A program made the translations under genes and the position numbers. Source: Vibrio sp. 10N.261.55.A7 (lineage in GTDB: Bacteria; Pseudomonadota; Gammaproteobacteria; Enterobacterales; Vibrionaceae). From it: DNA of 43,331 bases. Positions 1-7,738 of the stretch are shown one piece after another (the stretch's first letter is position 1; each line of letters begins with the position of its first letter). Under the pieces are notes generated by a model. That model did no database searches and was not told the origin of the DNA. It worked only from the letters and a program-made list of their open reading frames with translations. The stretch is taken from the NCBI RefSeq assembly GCF_002877365.1, contig NZ_MCWZ01000311.1, positions 1 to 43,331 of the forward strand, read 5' to 3'.

Positions 1-627
1 ATTCGTACTCTCTTATCTCGATGGGAAAACCACCCTAAGGTCGACTTGGTGACGACTGATGGCTTTTTGTTTTCTAAAAGTGAATTAGATAAGCGCGGTA
101 TTATGCACCGGAAAGGGTTTCCTGAATCTTATGACACCAAGCGCCTAGTTAATTTCTTGACTGACGTAAAAGCAGGAAAAGGGAATGTTGAAGTGCCGGT
201 TTATTCGCACATCACTTACGACATTACCGACGAAGTAAAAAAGATTGATAAACCAGACGTGATCATTATTGAAGGGTTAAACGTGCTGCAAAGTGGGTTA
301 GATTACCCAAATAAGCCAGCCAGCACCTTCATTTCTGATTTCTTAGATTTCTCTATCTATGTCGATGCGGAAAGTGATGTGATAGAAAAATGGTATGTAG
401 AGCGTTTCTTGGAGTTTCGCCAAGGGGCATTTATGAAGCCGGGCTCCTATTTCAGCCATTACACCTTGTTAAGTGAATCAGAAGCGGTCGATAAAGCCAA
501 AAACATCTGGCAGTCCATCAATGGGCAAAACCTTGCTGAAAATATCCTGCCGACAAAAGATCGCGCTCAGTTGATTCTCAAAAAAGGGCAAGACCACGCT
601 GTTGAAAAGGTCATGCTACGTAAATAA
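1..627 (+). CDS. coaA: Pantothenate kinase, type I (C-terminal part, 5' end outside window)
   Basis: Pantothenate kinase phosphorylates pantothenate with ATP, the first and controlling step of coenzyme A synthesis in the cytoplasm. The frame is open from base 1 (I-R-T-L-L-S-R-W) and runs to a TAA at 625-627, giving about 208 residues of a family usually near 310, so the N-terminal third with the P-loop is missing only because the window begins inside the gene. Recognisable CoaA segments include LVTTDGFL, the KGFPESYD motif, VPVYSHITYD, and IEGLNVLQ, followed by the FISDFLDFSIYVDA and WYVERFL regions. It is a bacterial type I enzyme rather than a type II or III one. Nothing suggests damage. 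No clear terminator was found in the 109 bases before the convergent DUF805 gene. Confidence 0.96.
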   Translation: MRTLLSRWENHPKVDLVTTDGFLFSKSELDKRGIMHRKGFPESYDTKRLVNFLTDVKAGKGNVEVPVYSHITYDITDEVKKIDKPDVIIIEGLNVLQSGLDYPNKPASTFISDFLDFSIYVDAESDVIEKWYVERFLEFRQGAFMKPGSYFSHYTLLSESEAVDKAKNIWQSINGQNLAENILPTKDRAQLILKKGQDHAVEKVMLRK

Positions 628-736
628 TCTGTCTCTTAATGAAAACGAGTATTGAGGTGCAAATTCAGTATTCAAAAGATCGGCAACATAGTTTCAATCA
701 TATTGCCGAACAATCAAAGAAGTCTGACCAAATACG

Positions 737-1162
737 CTACTTTAGCTCCGCTCCATATTGGTTCGTTTTCTCTTCACCTTTCATAAAACCACACTCTACC
801 AGAATCCAAGCACCGCAAATTAATGCTGCAATGGACGTCACCATTTCAAGCGCACTGGTTTGTGCGACCGCACTTGGATCGCCCATTGGCACCGCCATAC
901 GACCAAATACGAGGGGCACATTGAGTAATAGCCACCAACTCGACTTCCCTCGATCATGCCATCGCTTAGCGGTGATCGCTAAATCTGGAACAAGCACCAA
1001 TAATAGGAAAACAGGTAAGATGATGTGAGCCATCGCGGGAAACAAGACGTTGGAGCCCGTGGCAAAGCCCATAATCGCCGCGTAGTAGATTACGTTCCAA
1101 ACCCAATAGGTCTTCCTACCGACTCTTCCTTCAAATGAAAATAATAGTGGTTTTAACTGCAT
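737..1162 (-). CDS. DUF805 family inner-membrane protein
   Basis: A 141-residue protein of the DUF805 (YhaH/YhaI-like) family, whose biochemical role is not established. The sequence shows the family's signature opening, a short cytoplasmic stretch with FEGRVGRKTYW, then hydrophobic segments at about residues 22-40 and 45-62, the conserved AKRWHDRGKSSWW motif at about 65-77, and two further hydrophobic stretches, so about four membrane passes are expected. The start is supported by an AGGGTAAG ribosome site a few bases upstream. It lies downstream of, and on the same strand as, the CHMI-like gene (gap 55 bases), so the two may be co-transcribed. It converges on coaA. Family assignment is confident; function is unknown. 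Confidence 0.85.
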   Translation of the reverse strand: MQLKPLLFSFEGRVGRKTYWVWNVIYYAAIMGFATGSNVLFPAMAHIILPVFLLLVLVPDLAITAKRWHDRGKSSWWLLLNVPLVFGRMAVPMGDPSAVAQTSALEMVTSIAALICGAWILVECGFMKGEEKTNQYGAELK

Positions 1163-1217
1163 TTAACTTACCCTAAAAAAACAAACAAAAATTTCTAACT
1201 ATGAACAGTATTATAAA

Positions 1218-1568
1218 TCAACCATTTAAGGTTTTTTGAAAACACGAACGATCCATGTCTCGAATGTTAACGGTTAGACTTCGTACTTGGCTAGCTTGCT
1301 CTTGCAGCACGGTCATCAATTGACGAGATAATTCTCTTTTCTGCTCTTCTGTCCGCCCGTCTAGCAATTCGAAACCAACATGAATAAAGTCAACACTGTC
1401 ACCTTGCTCACCCACTAACCAATGATGGCAACGCAGTGCCCTCGATTTAACTGAATCAGGATCAAACAAGCTGCTTTTTAGGGCGACATCATGTAAATCT
1501 TCCAAAAGCCCTTGTACGTTTACGCGCTGATCGATCGAGTTTGAATATTCCATAACGAGGTTTGGCAT
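1218..1568 (-). CDS. 5-carboxymethyl-2-hydroxymuconate delta-isomerase (CHMI) family tautomerase
   Basis: A 116-residue protein resembling the CHMI branch of the tautomerase superfamily. The opening MPNLVMEYS places proline directly after the initiator methionine, which in this family becomes the N-terminal catalytic base after methionine removal. Other family-like features are the RCHHWLVGE segment near residue 46 and the F-I-H-V-G-F-E-L-L-D-G-R-T run near 60-72. True CHMI acts in homoprotocatechuate degradation, but no other gene of that pathway is present here, so the physiological substrate is uncertain. The start is supported by a GGAAAAG ribosome site. It is the first gene of a possible two-gene minus-strand unit with the DUF805 gene. 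The family call is good; the pathway is not shown. Confidence 0.8.
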   Translation of the reverse strand: MPNLVMEYSNSIDQRVNVQGLLEDLHDVALKSSLFDPDSVKSRALRCHHWLVGEQGDSVDFIHVGFELLDGRTEEQKRELSRQLMTVLQEQASQVRSLTVNIRDMDRSCFQKTLNG

Positions 1569-1824
1569 TGCTTTTCCTTTTTGACTTTAGATCTACTGTC
1601 AGTATTTATCGAAGCGAATTCTCAACACTAATACCAAGTAACGAAGCAAATGCCGAGACAATCACTGCTATTCTGTTTGCTGGATCACTTCGAAGAGCGG
1701 CACGATCGAATAATGTCATGACCCTAATCACTAACTGATGTGATTAATCTATTGTATTATTGCGCGAACGCGTTTATTTTTTATATCGAATAATTTTAAA
1801 CCTCAAAATATTGGAGATTTACCT

Positions 1825-2595
1825 ATGCGTCATCCTGTAGTTATGGGCAACTGGAAGCTTAACGGCAGCAAAGAAATGGTTACAGACCTATTAAACGGTC
1901 TAAACAAGGAACTTGAAGGCGTGACTGGCGTTGATGTAGCAGTGGCTCCACCTGCACTTTACATCGACCTAACTGAGCGCACTCTGACTGATGCTGGTAG
2001 CGCAATCATTCTTGGTGCTCAAAACAGTGATGTAAACAACAAAGGTGCTTTCACAGGCGACATGTCTCCAGAGATGCTAAAAGAATTTGGTGCATCTCAC
2101 ATCATCATCGGTCACTCAGAGCGTCGTCAGTACCACAACGAATCTGACGAATTCATCGCTCAAAAATTCGCATTCCTAAAAGAAAATGGCCTAACGCCTG
2201 TTTTCTGTATCGGTGAATCTGAAGCTCAAAACGAAGCTGGTGAAACTGAAGCAGTATGTGCTCGTCAAATCGACGCAGTGATCAATACTTCTGGTGTTGA
2301 AGCTCTTGAAGGCGCGATCATCGCTTACGAACCAATCTGGGCTATCGGTACTGGTAAAGCAGCAACAGCTGAAGATGCACAGCGCATCCACGCTTCTATC
2401 CGTGCACACATCGCTAAGAAGTCTGCAGACGTAGCAAGCAAAGTTGTCATCCAATACGGCGGTTCTGTTAAACCAGAAAACGCAGCATCTTACTTCGCTC
2501 AGCCAGACATCGACGGTGCTCTAGTTGGCGGCGCTGCGCTTGACGCAGTAGGCTTTGCAGCTATCGCTAAGGCAGCAGCAGAAGCGAAAGCATAA
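1825..2595 (+). CDS. tpiA: Triosephosphate isomerase
   Basis: Interconverts dihydroxyacetone phosphate and glyceraldehyde 3-phosphate in glycolysis and gluconeogenesis. The 256-residue length fits the family. Catalytic residues are visible: Lys11 in GNWKLNG, His97 in IIGHSERR, and Glu169 in [11 protein letters not shown], which also begins the flexible phosphate loop; the phosphate-binding YGGSVKP and GALVGGAAL motifs follow. A GGAG ribosome site precedes the ATG. Codon choice is strongly biased to a narrow set, as expected for a highly expressed glycolytic gene. A possible -10 hexamer TATTAT lies at 1755-1760 followed by a GC-rich stretch, but no good -35 accompanies it. A strong terminator follows, so the gene is probably transcribed alone. 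pfkA, another glycolytic gene, is 7 kb away on the other strand. Confidence 0.98.
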   Translation: MRHPVVMGNWKLNGSKEMVTDLLNGLNKELEGVTGVDVAVAPPALYIDLTERTLTDAGSAIILGAQNSDVNNKGAFTGDMSPEMLKEFGASHIIIGHSERRQYHNESDEFIAQKFAFLKENGLTPVFCIGESEAQNEAGETEAVCARQIDAVINTSGVEALEGAIIAYEPIWAIGTGKAATAEDAQRIHASIRAHIAKKSADVASKVVIQYGGSVKPENAASYFAQPDIDGALVGGAALDAVGFAAIAKAAAEAKA

Positions 2596-2618
2596 TTAGA
2601 TTTCTTATCTAGTTAGAC

Positions 2619-2650
2619 AATAAGGCCAGCGATTGCTGGCCTTATTAGTA
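2619..2650 (+). terminator. Terminator after tpiA
   Basis: A perfect 12-base-pair inverted repeat with a GATT loop (arms 2619-2630 and 2635-2646), GC-rich in the middle and ending in TTATT, begins 23 bases after the tpiA stop. It is a standard intrinsic terminator. Confidence 0.85.
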
Positions 2651-2747
2651 TCTGCGATAAGCCAACGCACGCGAAGATAACGGGCGATGCTAGTGCCTCA
2701 TTCAATATTCTTGTATCCTAGCGTTTTGATATTTCAGCGTATGGACG

Positions 2748-4082
2748 ATGCACGATAAACACGGCTTATTAACAGCGCCAATTTCCACTGTGCTACGTCA
2801 GATGGCTATCCCAATGACCTTTGGTATGGTTGCCATTTTAATGTTCAATGTGGTCGATACCTTTTTCATTTCTCTTCTTGGCACTCAAGCCCTTGCCGCA
2901 ATCAGTTTTACTTTTCCTGTTACCTTTGCAATAAACTGCATCACCATGGGCATCGGTATTGGGATCTCCACCAGTTTGGCCCGGTTACTCGGTCAAGGTC
3001 AGGCCAAACAGGCCGCCTACTTTTCAACGCACGGATTGATACTCGCTTTATTGCTTGTCTCAATCGCATCATTGATTGGTTTACTCACGATTGAACCGCT
3101 TTTTACCTTACTCGGTGCAGAGACTCACCTACTCCCATTGATTAATCAATACATGGCTGTTTGGTATTTTTCGATACCACTTCTGGTGATACCTATGGCG
3201 GGAAACAGTGCTATCCGTGCAACGGGCGATACTAAAACCCCAGCAAAAATCATGATGCTGGCAGGGCTGATAAATGGCGTTCTCGATCCCCTGTTGATCT
3301 TTGGCCTTGGCCCTTTCCCTGAATTAGGAATACAAGGTGCGGCAATCTCTAGCGCCTTAAGTTGGTTTGGTGCCTTAGTTTGCTCACTCTATATACTCAT
3401 CAAGCGTGAAAAGTTACTCGCCTTTCCAAAAATCTCGAACCTGTTGGAAGATTGGCGACAAATATTGAGAATTGGCACCCCTGCCGCTCTGTCTAATGCG
3501 ATGATTCCATTTTCAGGCGCGATTCTGATGATGCTACTCGCTTCACATGGCACGGTAGCGGTGGCAGCATTTGGCGCCGCCCAACGAGTCGAGTCCTTGC
3601 TAATTCTGGTTCTCATGGCGCTTACCTCGGCTTTAACACCTTTTATGGCGCAGAACCTTGGGGCTAAAAATCCAGGGCGAAGTTTTTCAGCCTTGTTTGT
3701 GAGTATGCGTTTTGCGATTGTGTTCCAACTGATCATATTCATTATGATGGTGCCGCTAAGCATGCCTATTGCTCGTCTTTTTTCTCAAGAGCAGCAGGTT
3801 CAAGACTTGTTATGGCATTATTTGTTGGTGGTGCCTTTCAGTTATGGTTTTCAGGGTGTAACCATGATGTTAATTGCAGGGTTGAATGCACTTCACAAAC
3901 CCGTACTCGCCTTTCAATGGGGTGTGATTAGGTTATTTCTTTTGACCTTACCTATCGCTTGGATCGGTAACTGGTTTTATGGCGTCGAGGGGCTGTTCTT
4001 TGGTATCGCCATAGGGAATATTTTAAGTGGTGTATTGAGCTATCTTTATGCGCTTAGACTGCGCCGTGTACATTGTATCTAA
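2748..4082 (+). CDS. MATE family multidrug/Na+ efflux transporter
   Basis: A 444-residue inner-membrane protein of the MATE (multi antimicrobial extrusion) family, which exports drugs or organic cations in exchange for Na+ or H+. About 12 hydrophobic segments are spread over the length in two similar halves, typical of the family. The N-terminal region L-R-Q-M-A-I-P-M-T-F-G-M and the V-D-T-F-F-I-S-L-L-G motif near residues 37-46 are characteristic, as is GNSAIRATGDTKTP near 150. The substrate cannot be read from the sequence. The chosen ATG has a modest upstream TGGA ribosome site. An ATG seven bases earlier opens only a five-codon frame. It is flanked by the tpiA terminator and by a bidirectional terminator shared with rraA, so it is a single-gene unit. 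Confidence 0.9.
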   Translation: MHDKHGLLTAPISTVLRQMAIPMTFGMVAILMFNVVDTFFISLLGTQALAAISFTFPVTFAINCITMGIGIGISTSLARLLGQGQAKQAAYFSTHGLILALLLVSIASLIGLLTIEPLFTLLGAETHLLPLINQYMAVWYFSIPLLVIPMAGNSAIRATGDTKTPAKIMMLAGLINGVLDPLLIFGLGPFPELGIQGAAISSALSWFGALVCSLYILIKREKLLAFPKISNLLEDWRQILRIGTPAALSNAMIPFSGAILMMLLASHGTVAVAAFGAAQRVESLLILVLMALTSALTPFMAQNLGAKNPGRSFSALFVSMRFAIVFQLIIFIMMVPLSMPIARLFSQEQQVQDLLWHYLLVVPFSYGFQGVTMMLIAGLNALHKPVLAFQWGVIRLFLLTLPIAWIGNWFYGVEGLFFGIAIGNILSGVLSYLYALRLRRVHCI

Positions 4083-4170
4083 GAGAAACGTTAAGCTGGG
4101 CGACACTTTTTCAACTATTGATTCCCCCCTTTCATGCACTTAAAGCTATTTCTCTATGCCAAAGAACATA

Positions 4171-4206
4171 AAAAGCCGACGCTCTATTCGAGCATCGGCT
4201 TTTTGA
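4171..4206. terminator. Bidirectional terminator between MATE gene and rraA
   Basis: The inverted repeat AAAAGCCGA...TCGGCTTTTT (arms roughly 4171-4183 and 4191-4204, with one unpaired base) has an A run on the left and a T run on the right. It can therefore end transcription of both convergent genes. Confidence 0.85.
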
Positions 4207-4259
4207 ATTTCTTCTTAAATAGTATTTTAGTGGCGAAAGTCTTAACCAGATATTTCTAT

Positions 4260-4778
4260 CTATTCCGCAATCGCCTCTTCGTCATCAATCTCAAGCTCTA
4301 TATCTAACGGCTCTTGAGAGATGATAATGCCTGTATTATCAGCATAAAGGAAATCTTCAGGCATGAAGGTCACGCTGCCAAAGTTAACCGCGACATCAAT
4401 TTCACCAATATCATTAGCGACCGCGCCAACAGGAATCGATGCTAATGCCTGAATACCAATGCTCATGTCTTCGAGTTCATCAACTTCTCGAACACAGCCA
4501 TAAACAACAATACCTTCCCACTCATTTTCTTCCGCTAATGCCGCTAATTCAGCATCAATCAGTGCGCGGCGTAAGGACCCACCACCGTCAATGAGTAATA
4601 CTCGACCAACTCCGTCTTGCTCAAGACAATCACGAATTAACCCGTTGTCTTCAAAACATTTAATCGTTGTCACTTGTCCAGCAAACGAAGCACTGCCACC
4701 AAAATTGCTAAAAAGTGGCTCAACGACGTCAACCTGATCTAAGTAAATATCGCAAAGAGCTGAAGTATTGTATTCCAT
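4260..4778 (-). CDS. rraA: Regulator of ribonuclease E activity A
   Basis: RraA binds the C-terminal scaffold of RNase E and inhibits the degradosome, altering mRNA decay. It was once annotated as the menaquinone methyltransferase MenG because of its place next to menA. The 172-residue sequence opens with the typical [10 protein letters not shown] and carries the [10 protein letters not shown] and [14 protein letters not shown] motifs of the RraA/HMG-aldolase-like fold, with an acidic C-terminal tail ([12 protein letters not shown]). It lies 74 bases downstream of menA on the same strand, the same order as in E. coli, so a menA-rraA operon is likely. The shared terminator at 4171-4206 closes the unit. 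Confidence 0.94.
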   Translation of the reverse strand: MEYNTSALCDIYLDQVDVVEPLFSNFGGSASFAGQVTTIKCFEDNGLIRDCLEQDGVGRVLLIDGGGSLRRALIDAELAALAEENEWEGIVVYGCVREVDELEDMSIGIQALASIPVGAVANDIGEIDVAVNFGSVTFMPEDFLYADNTGIIISQEPLDIELEIDDEEAIAE

Positions 4779-4852
4779 AGTATTTTTCCATACTGATAGT
4801 CATCTCTATCGAGTATATCGGCTCAATAAGTCATTGCAATGATAAGGCGCAA

Positions 4853-5782
4853 TTAACTGATTAGAGTTTGAGCAATGACAATGCCCGTAAACAGTAGATT
4901 GGTAAGCAAAGCACACTTAACCACAATCGGCATCATAGGTGCAATTTGAGCGGGTTGTGTCGCCTTCCACACCGCTTGCCCATGTTTAAAAACAATCACT
5001 AAACTGAATAGGAAGGGAAGTGTCAGCCAAAGAGGCGCAGGCTGAAGCAGTAGATAGCTTGCAAACATCACTAGGGCGCTCACTAAGAGCAACGTATGAT
5101 ATTGCTTTGACTTTAGCTGACCCAAGCGCACAGCTACCGTTTTCTTGCCACATGCCTGATCGTTTTCGATATCACGCATATTATTCACATTCAGCACCGC
5201 TACCGCAAAAAGGCCACAACCCATTGCAGGTAAAACCAAAGCGCTGTCTACGTACCCAGTATGTAGGAAGAACGTGCCAGCAACCCCTAATAACCCGAAA
5301 AAGATGAATACAGAGATATCACCAAGGCCGACATACCCGTATGGCTTATTTCCTACCGTATACGCAATCGCAGCGACAATCGCGAGTACGCCTAGCCCAA
5401 TAAAAGCGATAATACTTTGCACACTATCAAGAGCATAAAAAACCAAACAAAGACCAGAGGCCATGGTGAGAGCAATGTTGATCACCATCGCTTGCTTCAT
5501 TGTTTTTAACGACACAGCACCAGACTGAATGGCACGAACTGGGCCAAGCCGTTCATCATTATCGGTGCCCTTGACCGCATCACCATAATCGTTCGCCAGA
5601 TTAGATAGAATCTGCAATAACGTAGCCGTGACGAATGCTAGGACAGAAATTGCGAGAGAAAAATGCCCTATCGAGTACGCCAAAACGCTACCAGTAAGAA
5701 TAGAAACTAACGCCAGCGGAAGAGTTTTGGGCCTAGCGGCATCTAACCAAATTTGGAATGATTGCTTCATTGTATTATTCAT
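4853..5782 (-). CDS. menA: 1,4-dihydroxy-2-naphthoate polyprenyltransferase
   Basis: MenA is an integral membrane UbiA-type prenyltransferase that attaches the polyprenyl tail to 1,4-dihydroxy-2-naphthoate, making demethylmenaquinone. The 309-residue protein shows both aspartate-rich Mg-diphosphate sites: N-L-A-N-D-Y-G-D at residues 61-68 followed by KGTDNDERLGP, and N-N-M-R-D-I-E-N-D at 200-208. About eight to nine hydrophobic segments are visible. Two in-frame ATGs lie four codons apart (5782 and 5770); neither has a strong ribosome site, and the upstream one is kept. It precedes rraA on the same strand. Menaquinone fits with the anaerobic fumarate and dicarboxylate genes nearby (dcuB, dcuA, aspA). 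Confidence 0.95.
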   Translation of the reverse strand: MNNTMKQSFQIWLDAARPKTLPLALVSILTGSVLAYSIGHFSLAISVLAFVTATLLQILSNLANDYGDAVKGTDNDERLGPVRAIQSGAVSLKTMKQAMVINIALTMASGLCLVFYALDSVQSIIAFIGLGVLAIVAAIAYTVGNKPYGYVGLGDISVFIFFGLLGVAGTFFLHTGYVDSALVLPAMGCGLFAVAVLNVNNMRDIENDQACGKKTVAVRLGQLKSKQYHTLLLVSALVMFASYLLLQPAPLWLTLPFLFSLVIVFKHGQAVWKATQPAQIAPMMPIVVKCALLTNLLFTGIVIAQTLIS

Positions 5783-5835
5783 TTACGCTCATTATTTTCA
5801 GATTGTGTCACAACCACTTCTATCAAGCAAAAACT

Positions 5836-5861
5836 AAAAAAGGCCACCGAAGTGACCTTTA
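5836..5861 (-). terminator. Terminator after efp
   Basis: Read on the minus strand, an AAAGGTCAC arm, TTCG loop and GTGGCCTTT arm (one G-T pair) end in a T run, 32 bases after the efp stop. The UUCG-type loop is typical of stable intrinsic terminators. Confidence 0.85.
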
Positions 5862-5892
5862 TTTCATCAAATTTGAATTCAAATTGATGCGA

Positions 5893-6459
5893 TTATTTTA
5901 CACGACCAACGTATTCCGCAGTACGAGTATCAACCTTGATCACTTCACCAATAGAAATGAATAGTGGTACACGAACCACAGCGCCTGTTGCTAGCGTCGC
6001 TGGTTTACCGCCAGTACCTTGTGTATCACCTTTAAGGCCAGGATCCGTTTCAGTCACTTCAATCTCAACAAAGTTTGGTGGCGTAACAACGATAGGGTTA
6101 CCATTCCAAAGCGTGATCATACAAGTGTCGTTTTCGACTAGCCATTTAGCGTTATCACCAACGGCTTTAGCTTCTGCTGCAATTTGCTCGAAAGACTCGC
6201 TGTTCATAAAGTGGTAGAATTCACCATCGTTGTACAGGTAATCTAGATCGATATCCATTACGTCAGCAACTTCTACCGACTCACCTGACTTAAAGGTTTT
6301 CTCTAGTACTTTACCTGAAAGCAATTTACGGATTTTGACGCGGTTGAACGCTTGACCTTTGCCCGGTTTCACTAACTCATTTTCGAGAATGACACACGGC
6401 TCGCTATCAAGCATAAGTTTGAGACCGCCTTTAAATTCATTCGTGCTAACAGTAGCCAT
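5893..6459 (-). CDS. efp: Elongation factor P
   Basis: EF-P binds the ribosome between the P and E sites and relieves stalling at consecutive prolines. The 188-residue length is standard. The modification loop KPGKGQ puts Lys34 at the position that EpmA/EpmB convert to beta-lysyl-lysine. The three-domain layout is intact, ending with the conserved G-D-T-Q-G...K-P-A-T-L-A-T-G-A signature and a C-terminal [12 protein letters not shown]. An AGAGG ribosome site precedes the ATG. The gene is divergent from epmB, whose product modifies it, with only 32 bases between the start codons. epmA, which encodes the lysyl ligase partner, is not in the window. Confidence 0.98.
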   Translation of the reverse strand: MATVSTNEFKGGLKLMLDSEPCVILENELVKPGKGQAFNRVKIRKLLSGKVLEKTFKSGESVEVADVMDIDLDYLYNDGEFYHFMNSESFEQIAAEAKAVGDNAKWLVENDTCMITLWNGNPIVVTPPNFVEIEVTETDPGLKGDTQGTGGKPATLATGAVVRVPLFISIGEVIKVDTRTAEYVGRVK

Positions 6460-6491
6460 TTTTTCCTCTTACCATTTTCGAGTTTAATTTA

Positions 6492-7514
6492 ATGCCGCAC
6501 ATCATAACCCGAATTGCCCCATCTGTTGAGCAAAACTGGCTCAAACAGCTAGCGAATGCGATCTCAGACCCTGTAAAACTGCTTGAGACGTTGAATATCG
6601 ATGCGTCAGAGTGGGAGTCCGGCTTCAAAGCGAAAACGTTATTTGCACAACGAGTTCCCCTAAGTTTTGTCAATCGAATGGAAAAAGGCAATCCGCATGA
6701 TCCCCTGCTCAGGCAAGTATTGCCTTTAAGCGAAGAGTTTGAAGTTCAAGACGGCTATTCGGCCGACCCTCTTGGCGAACAAAACAACCAAGTGCCTGGG
6801 TTGCTGCACAAGTATAAGAATCGAGCGCTTTTCATCGTTAAGGGTGGCTGCGCAATTAATTGCCGATACTGCTTCCGAAGACATTTTCCATATAATGAGA
6901 ATAAGGGCAGCAAATCCGTTTGGCAGCAGGGGCTTGATTACCTTAAAGCGCATCCAGAAATTAATGAGGTTATCTTATCGGGCGGTGATCCGCTCATGGC
7001 CAAGGATCATGAGCTTGAATGGCTCATCAACGCCGTCGCTGATATCCAACACATCAAGCGCTTGAGAATCCACTCTCGATTACCCGTTGTGATCCCCGCT
7101 CGCGTAACGGATGAGCTGCAGCAGCTACTTTCAGAGACTCGTTTACAGGTCATCTTTGTCACGCACATCAATCACGCGAATGAAATTGATGATGAGCTGA
7201 CGAATGCCATCACGAAACTCAAGTCAGCCAATGTCACGATGCTCAATCAAGGCGTCCTGCTAAAAGGGATCAACGACAGTGTCTCAGCGCAAACGAAACT
7301 CAGTGAAGCACTCTTTACTGCAGGCATTCTGCCCTACTACCTGCATGTTTTGGACAAGGTTCAAGGCGCGGCACATTTCTATATATCAGATGACGAAGCC
7401 AAAGCAATCATGGCGGGGTTAGTTGAACAAGTGTCAGGCTATCTGGTACCCACCTTAACTCGAGAGATCGCGGGGCAAAAAAGTAAAACGCCGCTCGATC
7501 TTCATCTTGAATAA
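6492..7514 (+). CDS. epmB: EF-P lysine 2,3-aminomutase (beta-lysylation protein)
   Basis: EpmB (YjeK) is a radical-SAM, PLP-dependent enzyme that converts alpha-lysine to beta-lysine for attachment to Lys34 of EF-P. The 340-residue protein carries the radical-SAM cluster motif C-A-I-N-C-R-Y-C with Cys120, Cys124 and Cys127, then the FRRHFPY segment. EVILSGGDPL near residues 158-167 is the SAM-binding glycine motif. The short length, lacking the long C-terminal extension of catabolic clostridial lysine aminomutases, fits EpmB, and divergence from efp confirms the role. The start codon has only a weak CGAG ribosome site. No clear terminator follows within the 224 bases before dcuB. Confidence 0.96.
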   Translation: MPHIITRIAPSVEQNWLKQLANAISDPVKLLETLNIDASEWESGFKAKTLFAQRVPLSFVNRMEKGNPHDPLLRQVLPLSEEFEVQDGYSADPLGEQNNQVPGLLHKYKNRALFIVKGGCAINCRYCFRRHFPYNENKGSKSVWQQGLDYLKAHPEINEVILSGGDPLMAKDHELEWLINAVADIQHIKRLRIHSRLPVVIPARVTDELQQLLSETRLQVIFVTHINHANEIDDELTNAITKLKSANVTMLNQGVLLKGINDSVSAQTKLSEALFTAGILPYYLHVLDKVQGAAHFYISDDEAKAIMAGLVEQVSGYLVPTLTREIAGQKSKTPLDLHLE

Positions 7515-7611
7515 TCTTATGTTTCAATAACTTTAAGGGCACTACCCCCTAGTGGAATAGTGTGACTTGTACATAGAATCTCTTCAATTTCGCTTCTTGC
7601 AGCACGTTTTT

Positions 7612-7625
7612 TTGATGAAAAACAA
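7612..7625. promoter_or_regulatory. Candidate FNR site upstream of dcuB
   Basis: TTGAT-GAAA-AACAA matches the FNR consensus TTGAT-N4-ATCAA at nine of ten positions. It lies 114 bases before the dcuB start. E. coli dcuB is activated by FNR, so the location makes sense. Binding is inferred, and the promoter elements themselves are not obvious. Confidence 0.5.
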
Positions 7626-7738
7626 TGAAAGCTTCGATCATGAAATATGCGATTCAACTACGCATATTGGCTCACATCGGAATCTACTACTTTTGTATAG
7701 GATACGAGCTTACATAATTAATGGATTGAGGTAGATAC

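Noticed and set aside
639..1028. 129-codon plus-strand open frame
   Set aside because: It is antisense to the DUF805 gene, has no family resemblance and no ribosome site; the minus-strand protein has clear DUF805 motifs.
2741..2758. ATG seven bases before the MATE start, opening a five-codon frame
   Set aside because: Too short and without a good ribosome site; most likely chance rather than a leader peptide.
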